NCBI RefSeq assembly: GCF_007970185.1
Contig: NZ_CP042431.1
Span: 5,704,001-5,768,000 of the forward strand
DNA: 64,000 nt
Origin: Pseudobacter ginsenosidimutans
Lineage (GTDB): Bacteria; Bacteroidota; Bacteroidia; Chitinophagales; Chitinophagaceae
Direction of reading: 5' to 3'
Part shown: positions 9,475 to 18,428 of the stretch, piece after piece
How positions within the stretch are numbered: position 1 is the stretch's first letter
Layout of the letters: the number at the start of each line of letters is the position of its first letter
Position numbers and translations under genes: made by a program
The notes under the pieces: generated by a model
Database searches by the model: none
Told to the model about the DNA's origin: nothing
The model's input: only the letters and a program-made list of their open reading frames with translations

Positions 9475-9500
9475 AGATTCATAATGAATTTTCTGAATCT
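9475..9500. promoter_or_regulatory. Candidate operator palindrome for the ROK regulator
   Basis: A perfect 13-bp palindrome ATTCATAATGAAT (9477-9489) sits inside a wider inverted repeat AGATTCA (9475-9481) / TGAATCT (9494-9500). It is 30 bp upstream of the ROK start and about 90 bp upstream of the SusC -7 box, where an autoregulating ROK repressor would be expected to bind. Binding is inferred. Confidence 0.45.
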
Positions 9501-9529
9501 TTTGTATCTATGCAACACAATCTTATGTA

Positions 9530-10747
9530 GTGGAAAAGAAAGAATTAAAGAAACTGGAGATTTTAAGGTCATTACTCGAATCGGAAAAAAGCATCGCCGG
9601 GCTCTGTGAGCACATCAACATAAGTACCCCAACCTGTTTGAATTTCGTATCCGCACTCCTGGAAGAGGGGGCGATCATGAAAAGCGGACAGGGGCAATCC
9701 ATCGGCGGCCGTAAACCGGACCTGTATGCACTGATGCCTGGTAAATATTTTGTGCTGGCCATCGAGCTGGAGCGTTACCAAACCAGGATGACGATACTGG
9801 ACAACAGCTACCGGTACAGCATACCCGTAAAGACCTTTCACCTCAATATCGCCACAGAAGCCGATCCTGTTTCGCAATTACACAATATGGCCTCTGCGCT
9901 GATCAGTGAAGCAGGTATCGATAAGGAAAGCCTGATCGGGATCGGGATCAGCATGCCCGGTCTGGTAGATTCCAAAAGAGGAGAGAACTATACTTTTATC
10001 ATTTCCACCAACCAGCTTCGTTCCCTGCAACAGGAGCTGGAAGACACATTCAGTAAGCCCGTCTTCATTCAGAACGACGTGAAATGCTATGCCATCGCAG
10101 AAAAACGTTTTGGCCTGGCAAGAGAAAAACGCGATGTGATGGTCTTGCTGATGGACTGGGGCATTGGCCTTGGTATCATCATGGATGGAGAGCTGCGGGG
10201 CGGCACAGCAGGCTTTTCCGGGGAGATCGGGCATATTCCGCTGATAGACGATGGCATCCTTTGCTACTGCGGCAAACGCGGTTGTCTGGAAACGGTAGCT
10301 TCCGGTGTGGCGCTTGCCAAGATGGCCAAGGAAGGGATCCTCTCCGGACAAGATTCTTTACTGAACAGAATATCCAATAGTGAGATAGATAAGATCGAGC
10401 CGCATGTGGTGATCGATGCTGCCAATCTCGGTGATCAGTATGCGATCAATATCCTCGCGGATGTGGGCGCCAAAATGGGGAAGGGCATCGCTACAGTAAT
10501 TCAATTGTTCAATCCGGAGCTTATCATATTGGGCGGCAAGATGGCAAAAGCGCGTCAGTACATCACCATTCCCATGCAACAGGCCATCAACACCTATTGT
10601 ATGACGCAGATCAGGGAGAAAGCAAGCATACAGGTGTCTGAGCTCGGCACAGATGCCAGCATACTGGGTGTAACGAGTATGGTACTGGAAAATTATTTCG
10701 ATCAGCAGATCGAAATGGCAACTCCGGGAAAACAAAAGAAGAAATAG
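9530..10747 (+). CDS. ROK-family transcriptional regulator (NagC/Mlc-like)
   Basis: 405-residue sugar-responsive regulator. The N-terminal winged helix (about 9-62) is followed by a ROK fold. The zinc-binding signature is present: GHIPL with H235, and CYCGKRGCLE at 245-254. The usual phosphate-binding DxGGT motif at the start of the ROK domain is replaced by IELERYQT (about 78-85), so ATP-dependent kinase activity is unlikely and the protein should act as a sugar sensor. The start used is GTG 9530; the ATG at 9525 is out of frame. It is divergent from the SusC/GH89 operon, and GlcNAc or a GlcNAc-containing product is a reasonable inducer given that NagC-type ROK proteins sense GlcNAc-6-P. The inducer is inference. 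Confidence 0.88.
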   Translation: MEKKELKKLEILRSLLESEKSIAGLCEHINISTPTCLNFVSALLEEGAIMKSGQGQSIGGRKPDLYALMPGKYFVLAIELERYQTRMTILDNSYRYSIPVKTFHLNIATEADPVSQLHNMASALISEAGIDKESLIGIGISMPGLVDSKRGENYTFIISTNQLRSLQQELEDTFSKPVFIQNDVKCYAIAEKRFGLAREKRDVMVLLMDWGIGLGIIMDGELRGGTAGFSGEIGHIPLIDDGILCYCGKRGCLETVASGVALAKMAKEGILSGQDSLLNRISNSEIDKIEPHVVIDAANLGDQYAINILADVGAKMGKGIATVIQLFNPELIILGGKMAKARQYITIPMQQAINTYCMTQIREKASIQVSELGTDASILGVTSMVLENYFDQQIEMATPGKQKKK

Positions 10748-10761
10748 AAGTAGTTCAGCGT

Positions 10762-10998
10762 TTACAGGCCCAGTTCAAATACTTCGAGATAATGATCCAT
10801 GAAGAGGAGTTTATCGAGGGACGCGATCGCCACGAGTCCGGCGGGATAATCGATCCTCACGATACCGTAACAGGAAGTCCTGCCTGCGGGATCATCCCTC
10901 ATAATTTTAACTGATCTCACATTACCAAAAGGAAGGAAAAGTCGTTGCAGGTGTGCCGCCGTAGTGCGGCGATTCAAATTGGTGATGGCGATTTTCAT
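10762..10998 (-). CDS. Small RNA-binding protein, single RRM domain
   Basis: 78 residues from ATG 10998; an upstream start at 11043 adds residues with no family resemblance. The protein is one RNA recognition motif: RNP2-like MKIAITNLN at the N terminus and RNP1-like SCYGIVRID in the middle, without the glycine-rich tail of some homologues. Such proteins are common in Bacteroidota and cyanobacteria and are thought to act in cold or stress RNA handling. It is convergent with the ROK gene, 14 bp apart. A second RRM gene is at 36534. Confidence 0.8.
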   Translation of the reverse strand: MKIAITNLNRRTTAAHLQRLFLPFGNVRSVKIMRDDPAGRTSCYGIVRIDYPAGLVAIASLDKLLFMDHYLEVFELGL

Positions 10999-11178
10999 AG
11001 CAATAATTTGGAACTGCAAGGATGGTTTAACTGAAGTTACCATTTTTTGCGGCTCCGGCCAATTCCATTTTTGGTAATTTTTCCTGGCCGAAATCCTTTA
11101 CTGGTAGCTGTTTTATCGCCTCATACTATCGTTTTTTTGCCGCTCAGGTAAATTAAAACTTCATTTAACTATATCATT

Positions 11179-11186
11179 TACATTTG
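11179..11186 (+). promoter_or_regulatory. -7 promoter box upstream of the first ECF sigma gene
   Basis: TACATTTG fits the Bacteroidota -7 consensus TAnnTTTG exactly and ends 46 bp before the GTG start of the sigma gene. No convincing -33 TTTG was found at the usual distance, so this rests on one box. Confidence 0.4.
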
Positions 11187-11232
11187 TTTGGCCTGTTAAT
11201 TGCTGTAAGGCGCACCAAAACCGGACCGCTTA

Positions 11233-11796
11233 GTGAAGCCCAAAGAATCATCGTACGAAAAATTCTTGCTGATGCAGGTTGCATCGGGCGATGAACAGGC
11301 ATTCAGAACACTCACCCATCATTACTCCGGGCTTGTTTTTAAATTCATTTATCAGCATCTGGAAGACCGGTCCCTGGCCGAGGAGATCGTTCAGGACATC
11401 TTTGTGAAGCTTTGGCTCACCCGGGAAACACTGGCGCAGATCGAGAGCTTCAGGTCTTTCTTACTCATTATTTGCAGGAACCATGCATTCAACGCCCTGA
11501 AGAAAATGGTGAGAGAAAAGAACCGGGCATGGGAGTGGAGCCAGGATTCACTGCAGGAGGCCGGTGAAGATATTTACAAGCAGGAACACCTGTTGCTGCT
11601 GATCGATGAAGCAGTGGAGATGCTGCCTCCGCAACAACAGAAAGCATGGATACTCTGCAGGCGTAATGGCTTGAAATATGATCAGGCTGCCGACGAAATG
11701 AAGATATCCAAAGATGCCATCAAGAAATATCTCCAGTACGCGAACAACGCAATCAAGAAATATGTTTCAGGCAAATTGCCCATCTATCATCCCTGA
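11233..11796 (+). CDS. RNA polymerase ECF sigma factor (SusC/FecR-linked)
   Basis: 187-residue sigma-70 family factor. Region 2 (about 20-90) contains GDEQAFRTLTHHYSGLVF and EEIVQDIFVKLW. Region 4 (about 120-175) contains LPPQQQKAWILCRRNG and a helix-turn-helix ending KDAIKKYLQYANNAI. The start is taken as GTG 11233; an in-frame ATG at 11272 is the alternative. It precedes a FecR anti-sigma gene and an STN-type SusC, the arrangement in which substrate binding outside releases the sigma factor inside to activate its own locus. Confidence 0.9.
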   Translation: MKPKESSYEKFLLMQVASGDEQAFRTLTHHYSGLVFKFIYQHLEDRSLAEEIVQDIFVKLWLTRETLAQIESFRSFLLIICRNHAFNALKKMVREKNRAWEWSQDSLQEAGEDIYKQEHLLLLIDEAVEMLPPQQQKAWILCRRNGLKYDQAADEMKISKDAIKKYLQYANNAIKKYVSGKLPIYHP

Positions 11797-11877
11797 TTGT
11801 ATATTATTCCAGAATTTTTCTTCGCACGATATCCCCTTTTTTTCTTTCCTGTTGTCTCTCGATATACAATCAAATTT

Positions 11878-13095
11878 ATGCAAGCTGGCAATTCCAGACT
11901 GGAAGAGTTGTACATCCGATGGTTCAACAAAACAGCCACGCCTGAAGAAAGGGCGGAGCTGATAAAGTTACTGGAAACAGGAGCTTCCAGGGAGGAGTTG
12001 TTGCCTGGCATGGAAAAGATCTGGGACGAACTGGATGCAGACGATGGATTTTCCTTCCGCGAAAAAGACCAGCTGGCAGATAAGATCCTTCAACAATGGC
12101 CTGCAGAACCTGTGATCAGGGCACGCAGAAGGCTGCCACCTTTCCGCTGGATGGCGGCAGCGGCCGTTTTACTATTGGCTGGCGCCATCACAGTATGGCA
12201 ATGGCCGCGAGCGGGCGCTTCTAACGAGCAGGCGCAAACGCCTTCAACTCCTGTGATAGAATCCATCGGCCCGGGTCGTAACGGCGCTATCCTCATTTTG
12301 GCCGACGGGCGTGAGATTCTGCTGGACAGTGCCTCCAATGGCGTGTTTGCCAGCCAGGGCACTACCGAAATTTCCTTACAGAATAATCAACTCATTTACC
12401 AGGCTGGCGACGAAGCCGACTCCTCCAGTATTGCCTACAATACCATGGCAACTCCCAGGGGGAGACAATTCCAGTTATTGCTCCCGGATGGCACCAGGGT
12501 TTGGCTGAATGCCGCCAGCAGTATCAGGTATCCTGTTTCTTTCCAGGGCACAGATAGAAAAGTGGAATTGAAAGGCGAAGCGTATTTCGAAGTTGTGCCG
12601 GACCTGTCCAAACCGTTCAAGGTAGAAACCCCCAACCAACTGGTCCAGGCTCTGGGAACCAGTTTCAATATCCATGCTTTCGGGAATGAAACAGCAGAGC
12701 TTACCACACTTATTGAAGGTAGTGTAAAAGTGAATGTTGCCGGGGGCAAACATGCGCCCAGGGGCGAAACACTGTACGCCGTACTGCATCCCGGCCAGCA
12801 GGCTAACCTCAACACACAACGCCAGTCCCTTTCCATTGCTGAAGGCCAGAGTGAAGCTGCCATTGCCTGGAAGAACGGCTATTTCTATCTGGAGAACAAA
12901 TCTTTCGACAGGGTGATGAAACAACTGGAAAGATGGTACGATATAGAAGTGATCTATGCCAACGGAATTCCTGAATTACAATTTTATGGAGGATTGAGCA
13001 GGAATCTGACGCTCGATGCATTGATCAGGGCATTGAAAGTATCGGAAGTACATTTCAGGATCGAAGCCGGGCGCCGGCTGATCGTGTATAAATAG
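11878..13095 (+). CDS. FecR-family anti-sigma factor
   Basis: 405 residues from ATG 11878 (MQAGNSRLEELYIRW). An in-frame TTG at 11797 gives a low-quality hydrophobic extension and is rejected. It has an N-terminal cytoplasmic region, one membrane helix (about 84-103), a periplasmic FecR domain (about 165-265, with TPRGRQFQLLLPDGTRVWLN) and a C-terminal DUF4974-type domain containing LERWYDIEV. It is expected to hold the neighbouring ECF sigma factor and to receive the signal from the STN domain of the SusC encoded 26 bp downstream. Confidence 0.9.
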   Translation: MQAGNSRLEELYIRWFNKTATPEERAELIKLLETGASREELLPGMEKIWDELDADDGFSFREKDQLADKILQQWPAEPVIRARRRLPPFRWMAAAAVLLLAGAITVWQWPRAGASNEQAQTPSTPVIESIGPGRNGAILILADGREILLDSASNGVFASQGTTEISLQNNQLIYQAGDEADSSSIAYNTMATPRGRQFQLLLPDGTRVWLNAASSIRYPVSFQGTDRKVELKGEAYFEVVPDLSKPFKVETPNQLVQALGTSFNIHAFGNETAELTTLIEGSVKVNVAGGKHAPRGETLYAVLHPGQQANLNTQRQSLSIAEGQSEAAIAWKNGYFYLENKSFDRVMKQLERWYDIEVIYANGIPELQFYGGLSRNLTLDALIRALKVSEVHFRIEAGRRLIVYK

Positions 13096-13121
13096 AAATA
13101 ACACCAAAACTCCCGTAAGTT

Positions 13122-16100
13122 ATGCAAAAAACCGGCTATCCTATTTCGGAACGCGCTTTCAGCATTCTGACAAGGATTTCCCGTATGCTGACGGAAAAAA
13201 ACAATTCCGCCGGAAATGCAGGAAGCAAAATTTGTAAGGTCATGAAACTAAGTTCAATTTTTGTTCTGGCATTCTGCCTGCAGGTATCCGCCAGCGCGAG
13301 CTCGCAAACGGTTACCCTGACCGGCAGGAACATGTCGCTCCAAAAAGTTTTTTCCGAAGTGAAAAAACAAACAGGTTATATCGTTTTCGCCAACAAGGAA
13401 TTGCTGGTGAACACAAGGCCTGTGAGTATCGATGCAACCAATATGCCCCTGCAGGAATTTATGAACAGGGCGTTAAATGGTCAGCCGTTATCGTTCATAG
13501 TAGAAGACAAAACCATCGTGCTGATGCGCAAGACTCCATCAAGGGAAGATGCAGACAGTGTGATGGCGCGTGCAGTGACGATCTCGGGGCAACTGATCGA
13601 TTCAGAATCGAAAGAGCCCATCAATGGTGCATCCATCTCTGTAAAAAATACCAGGCAAGGCACCACCACTACAGCAACGGGACAATTCACATTGTCCAAC
13701 GTTCCGGAATCAGCTATCATTGTGATCAGCTCCGTTGGCTTTACTCCACTGGAGGTTCCTGTTTCACAACTGATAGCGATTCCAAACGATGGTGCATTAC
13801 CGTTAGGAGACAATACGATCCTGAAATCCGGCGCCAGCTTCACTTTCCAACTGAAGGCCCTCCCTGCAGCCCTGAATGAAGTGGTGGTACTGGCTTTCGG
13901 TCAGGCGAAGAGGAAAGACCTCACCGGTTCCGTGAGTACCATGACTGGCGCAACGATCAGTCAGCAACATGTTTCCACCGTGTCACGAGCACTGGAAGGC
14001 ATGGTGTCCGGTGTGCAATTATCTACCAGTTCCGGCCAGCCCGGAAGTGAATCTGCGATCCGTATCCGGGGCCTCGGTTCACTGTCGGCAGGTTCTGATC
14101 CGCTCATCGTCATCGACGGTGTTCCCAGCAATGTGCCGCTGGCTTCTCTCAATCCTGCCGATATAGAAAACCTCGTGGTTTCAAAAGATGCGGCCTCCAA
14201 TTCCCTCTACGGTTCCCGGGCCTCCAATGGCGTGATACTCGTAACCACCAAGAAGGGAGCAAAAGGAAAAACGAAAATCAATTTCGATGTACGCCTCGGA
14301 CAGAACAGCCAGGGTGTTCCTGATTTCGATATCGTAAAGGATCCGAAAGAATACTATGAACTGGTCTGGAAAGGTATCTACAATTATGTCCGCTTCAGCA
14401 ATGAAGCCGGCGCACCACATCTCAATGATGCAGATGCAAGACAATACGCCAGCAATAATCTTTTCACTGCAACAGGATCCACTTTGCAGCCCACCAATGC
14501 ACTCGGTAATTACATGTTGTACAAGATACCCGATGGCACCACGCTCATCGATCCTGCAACAGGAAAGCTGAGGTCCGATGCAAAGCGCCTGTACTATGAC
14601 GACTGGAATGATTACTTCATCAAGAAATCTTTCAGCCAGCAATACAATGTAAGCCTTAGCGGCGGTAACGAGAAAACCGATTACTTCCTGTCTGCCGGTT
14701 ATATGAGTGATCCTTCTTACGTGATGGCATCAGATTTCAACCGTTATAATGCGAGACTGAAAGTGAACACCACCATCACCAACTGGCTGAAAGGCGGGAT
14801 GAACATTGCTTATACGCGTCGTTACAGCAATGCTCCCAACTATTCGGGTGGTACCGTGAACACGAACGTATTTCTCTTTAAGGATTTCTTTGCGCCCACC
14901 TGGCCCATTTTTGCGCACGGAGAAGATGGCAGTGTGAAACGCGATGCACTCGGCAGGATCATGTACGATCTCGGCACCGGAGAAACTTATAGTCCATTGG
15001 GGGCAACAAGACGAACCACTTTCCCGGGATACAGCCCGGCTGTGTATTTCGACAAAGACCTCAACGAACTCACCTCCGATGATTTCTCCAGCCGCGCATT
15101 CCTGGAAGCCACTGTACTGAAGAATTTCCGTGTAAGGCTCGACTTCTCGCTCGACAATACCTATTCCAACAGCAGGGTATACGGCAACAATGAGAGCGGT
15201 TCCGCAGCAAGGGATTATCAGGGAACCATTCAGAATGTCTGGTCAAAACAGATGTACCTCAATACCGTTCAAACCATCAATTATACAAGAGAAATCGGTT
15301 TGCACAATATTGATGTGCTGGCAGGACATGAATATCGCTGGGTGCGCAGGGATAATATGAACGGATTAAAATCCCTCATGTTTGCTCCCGACAACCCGGA
15401 CCTGACCAATGCCATCCGGATCATGAGCCTCACAGGTAACGGCTCCAGCGAAGCACTCGAAGGCTATCTGTCCAGGCTCGCTTACAACTACAACAGCAAA
15501 TATTTCCTCACTGCCAGTATCCGCACAGATGGTTCTTCCAATTTCCGTTACGACAAATGGGGAACATTCTGGTCTGTAGGCGGCGCCTGGAGGATCAGCC
15601 AGGAAAGCTTCATGAACAAAACTTCCAAATGGCTCACCGAATTGAAAGTACGCGCCAGCTATGGTACACTGGGCAACCAGAACGTGGGCGCCAACCGCTG
15701 GACAGATATTTATGGCATCTCCAATGCAGGAACGCTCGACAACCCTTTACTGGCCATTGCGCAGCAATCATGGGGCAATCCTGCACTCACCTGGGAAAGC
15801 AATAATATCGTTGACGCAGGTATCGATTTCCGCCTCTTCGATCGTATATACGGCACCGTTGATTATTTCCGCCGCAAGACCATCGACATGATCTGGGCCA
15901 AACCATTACCCGCTTCTACCGGGCAGCCCTCCAAACTGGAGAATGTGGCTTCTCTGCTGAATACCGGTTATGAAATTGAGCTGGGTATGGATGTAATCCG
16001 GAATAAAGACTGGAACTGGACCGTTAGCCTGCGCGCCTCCAACTACAAGAACAAACTGCTGGAAATCCCACCGGGAGTTGGAACAAAAGCCCTGAACGGG

Positions 16101-16829
16101 AATTATGAAGAAGGCAACTTCCTCCGTGGCGAAGGCAAAGATTATTACAATCTCTACATGTACAAATATGCAGGTGTTGACAAAGCAACAGGTGAAGGCA
16201 TGCTCTACAAACAGTTAAGGGCAACCGATAATCTGGCATTGTATCCCGGTAAAAAAGTAGGGGATATCGTTACTACCAAAGGAAACGACGCCACTAAATT
16301 CGAAGTGGGCTCTGCAGCTCCTGACCTGGTAGGCGGCTTCAATACCAATCTTCAGTACAAGGACTTCGATCTCTCTGTACTCACTAGCTGGCAGATCGGT
16401 GGTAAAACCATTTCATTGACCTATCAGAACCTGACCACGCAAAAGATCGGGGGCATTCACAGGGACCTGGCCAATGGATGGTCACCTGAAAATCCTGATT
16501 CCAATGTACCTATGTACATGAGCGCCGGGCAAAGCTACTTCAACAGGCCTGTTGGTGGCGCTGCCGGTCAGTACTCGGACTGGTCACTTTTCGACGCTTC
16601 CTATTTAGCTATCAGGAATATTACATTAGGCTACAGGTTACCACAGCATATCGCAGCAAAGAACGGGATAGAAGCAGCGAGGATCTTCTTCAGTGTGGAC
16701 AATCTTCATCTGTTCTCTGCCAAGAAAGGGCTCGACCCCAGGCAATCTTTTGATGGAGGCACCACACTGGCAGCCTTTGGTTTCCCTCAAACCCGTACCA
16801 TCACCTTTGGTATCAACCTTACCCTCTAA
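13122..16829 (+). CDS. SusC/RagA TonB-dependent transporter with STN signalling domain
   Basis: 1235 residues. A 40-residue leader precedes the hydrophobic signal segment MKLSSIFVLAFCLQVSASAS, as in many SusC proteins of this group. Then come an STN domain (about 62-130), a carboxypeptidase-regulatory-like domain (about 148-235), the LNEVVVLAFGQAKRKDLTGS TonB-box/plug start, a plug with NPADIENLVVSKDAASNSLY, and the beta-barrel. The start context AAGTTATGCAAAAAAC is shared exactly with the SusC gene at 25655, which supports this start. The STN domain is known to signal to FecR proteins, matching the upstream gene. The ligand is unknown; no degradative enzyme accompanies this pair. Confidence 0.93.
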   Translation: MQKTGYPISERAFSILTRISRMLTEKNNSAGNAGSKICKVMKLSSIFVLAFCLQVSASASSQTVTLTGRNMSLQKVFSEVKKQTGYIVFANKELLVNTRPVSIDATNMPLQEFMNRALNGQPLSFIVEDKTIVLMRKTPSREDADSVMARAVTISGQLIDSESKEPINGASISVKNTRQGTTTTATGQFTLSNVPESAIIVISSVGFTPLEVPVSQLIAIPNDGALPLGDNTILKSGASFTFQLKALPAALNEVVVLAFGQAKRKDLTGSVSTMTGATISQQHVSTVSRALEGMVSGVQLSTSSGQPGSESAIRIRGLGSLSAGSDPLIVIDGVPSNVPLASLNPADIENLVVSKDAASNSLYGSRASNGVILVTTKKGAKGKTKINFDVRLGQNSQGVPDFDIVKDPKEYYELVWKGIYNYVRFSNEAGAPHLNDADARQYASNNLFTATGSTLQPTNALGNYMLYKIPDGTTLIDPATGKLRSDAKRLYYDDWNDYFIKKSFSQQYNVSLSGGNEKTDYFLSAGYMSDPSYVMASDFNRYNARLKVNTTITNWLKGGMNIAYTRRYSNAPNYSGGTVNTNVFLFKDFFAPTWPIFAHGEDGSVKRDALGRIMYDLGTGETYSPLGATRRTTFPGYSPAVYFDKDLNELTSDDFSSRAFLEATVLKNFRVRLDFSLDNTYSNSRVYGNNESGSAARDYQGTIQNVWSKQMYLNTVQTINYTREIGLHNIDVLAGHEYRWVRRDNMNGLKSLMFAPDNPDLTNAIRIMSLTGNGSSEALEGYLSRLAYNYNSKYFLTASIRTDGSSNFRYDKWGTFWSVGGAWRISQESFMNKTSKWLTELKVRASYGTLGNQNVGANRWTDIYGISNAGTLDNPLLAIAQQSWGNPALTWESNNIVDAGIDFRLFDRIYGTVDYFRRKTIDMIWAKPLPASTGQPSKLENVASLLNTGYEIELGMDVIRNKDWNWTVSLRASNYKNKLLEIPPGVGTKALNGNYEEGNFLRGEGKDYYNLYMYKYAGVDKATGEGMLYKQLRATDNLALYPGKKVGDIVTTKGNDATKFEVGSAAPDLVGGFNTNLQYKDFDLSVLTSWQIGGKTISLTYQNLTTQKIGGIHRDLANGWSPENPDSNVPMYMSAGQSYFNRPVGGAAGQYSDWSLFDASYLAIRNITLGYRLPQHIAAKNGIEAARIFFSVDNLHLFSAKKGLDPRQSFDGGTTLAAFGFPQTRTITFGINLTL

Positions 16830-16840
16830 ATGGAAAAATC

Positions 16841-18373
16841 ATGAAGAAACTCATCATCATAACAGGAAGCATCATCACCATTTTTGCATCCTGCTCAAAG
16901 AATCTGGACATCGATCCGGAAGGGACAATGACCAGGGAACAATTACAGCAGATCATCAAAACCAAACCTGCCACAGTTCTGGAGCCGATGGTCACCAGCA
17001 TGGTTGCTCAGTTCAACGGGCTCTCACCGGTGAACTCTGTAGACACCAGGAATTTCCTGGTAGTGAACCTTCTGCTCAGCCTCAAAGGAAATGATATGGT
17101 GCAGGCCCGCGCAAGCGGTGGCTGGATGGTAGAAGATTATCAAATGCTGAACTATCGCGAAGAAAATCAGGCACGCACTGCCATCTACTGGGGCATGTAT
17201 TATAAATACATTTTCTACGCCAACCAGATCCTGGATCTCATTCCTCCTGATTTCGATCCTTCACAAGCCACTGATGTGAACAAGCTCATCATGAAATACA
17301 AGGCTGCTGCACTCACCATGCGCGCACTTAGCTACACTTATCTGATGTGGCTCTACCAGGATGATTACATGCATGGCGGAAATACCAAACCCGGCGTTCC
17401 GCTGTATACAACAGTAGGAAGTGAGGAAGACCGTGCACCTTCACAGGACGTATGGAACCAGATCATCGCAGACGCAACCGAAGCAGTTGACCTCTTCACT
17501 AAATCCGGGCTCAGCAATACAGCCAGCAAAACAGATTTTGATGCATCCGTTGCTTCAGTAGTACTGGCGCGCGCAGCGATCACTATCGGCGATTGGCCCA
17601 AAGCCATTGCCGCTGCAGATTATGTGATGACTGCCTATCCTACACTGATCAATGAAACAGATTATACCACCAAAGGCATGAGCAATCTCAGCCTGACTGA
17701 AACCATTTTCGGATACGATTATTCCAGCGCTACCGGAAGAGGCAACAGCTCTTTCCCCGGTTGGGTGAACATCAAAGGCGATGGTGGTTACGGCGGCAGC
17801 CAGGGCGGCTGGCTGGCGATCGATCAGCGATTGTATGATCAGATCAGCGCTACCGATTACAGGAAAAAGAATTTTGTAGCAGATGATTTTGTGGAGTTCA
17901 AATATCCCAGCGCTCAGGAACCGGATAAGCATTTTAAATATTATAACTACAAGTTCGCAGCGCCGCCCATCGATGGCACTACACCTGCCTATAACCAGGA
18001 TGATATTTACATGCGTACTTCCGAAATGATCCTCACCAAAGCTGAAGCTGAAGCGCGTGACGGACAGGATGAAAATGCACAGAACACATTGTACATTCTC
18101 GCGCATGAAAGAGATCCGTCTTACGTGAAATCAACCAGCACCGGTGATGCCTTGCTGAAGGAGATCCAGCTGCAGCGCAGGATCGAGCTTTGGGGAGAAT
18201 CCGGATTTGAATTCTTCGATAACAAACGGTGGGGGATAGGCGTAGACCGCAACGGCTCTGCGAACCACACCAATACGAAAGTAGTGGCTGCAGGCAAACT
18301 GTTTACTTTGCAGATCCCGCTGACCATCGAATTGAATTATAATCCTTTTATCACCGAGCAGAATCCACTATAA
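16841..18373 (+). CDS. SusD/RagB-family nutrient-binding lipoprotein
   Basis: 510 residues with lipobox TIFASC (C18), followed by the typical SKNLDIDPEGTMTREQL. The TPR-like N-terminal part contains LTMRALSYTYLMWLYQDDY, and the C-terminal part has YMRTSEMILTKAEAEARDGQ and ELWGESGFEFFDNKRWG, all hallmarks of SusD proteins. The gene starts 11 bp after the SusC stop, so it is the partner lipoprotein of that transporter. The operon ends here, with a GC-rich hairpin downstream. Confidence 0.92.
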   Translation: MKKLIIITGSIITIFASCSKNLDIDPEGTMTREQLQQIIKTKPATVLEPMVTSMVAQFNGLSPVNSVDTRNFLVVNLLLSLKGNDMVQARASGGWMVEDYQMLNYREENQARTAIYWGMYYKYIFYANQILDLIPPDFDPSQATDVNKLIMKYKAAALTMRALSYTYLMWLYQDDYMHGGNTKPGVPLYTTVGSEEDRAPSQDVWNQIIADATEAVDLFTKSGLSNTASKTDFDASVASVVLARAAITIGDWPKAIAAADYVMTAYPTLINETDYTTKGMSNLSLTETIFGYDYSSATGRGNSSFPGWVNIKGDGGYGGSQGGWLAIDQRLYDQISATDYRKKNFVADDFVEFKYPSAQEPDKHFKYYNYKFAAPPIDGTTPAYNQDDIYMRTSEMILTKAEAEARDGQDENAQNTLYILAHERDPSYVKSTSTGDALLKEIQLQRRIELWGESGFEFFDNKRWGIGVDRNGSANHTNTKVVAAGKLFTLQIPLTIELNYNPFITEQNPL

Positions 18374-18383
18374 ATACTTTGGG

Positions 18384-18423
18384 TGCCGGCAGCCGTTCGC
18401 CTCCCGGCGAGTGACTGCCGGCA
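18384..18423. terminator. GC-rich hairpin between convergent genes
   Basis: A 9-bp perfect stem TGCCGGCAG / CTGCCGGCA is extended inward by a second paired block with two G-T wobbles and one mismatch, loop TCCC. There is no clear U tract, so termination is uncertain. The 17-mer at 18402-18418 is identical to one inside the gene at 2059-2895, so this may be a copy of a dispersed palindromic element serving as an intergenic terminator. Confidence 0.45.
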
Positions 18424-18428
18424 ACTAA

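Noticed and set aside
11797-11877. Upstream TTG start for the first FecR protein
   Set aside because: It adds a phenylalanine-rich leader with no family support; ATG 11878 begins at the conserved N terminus.
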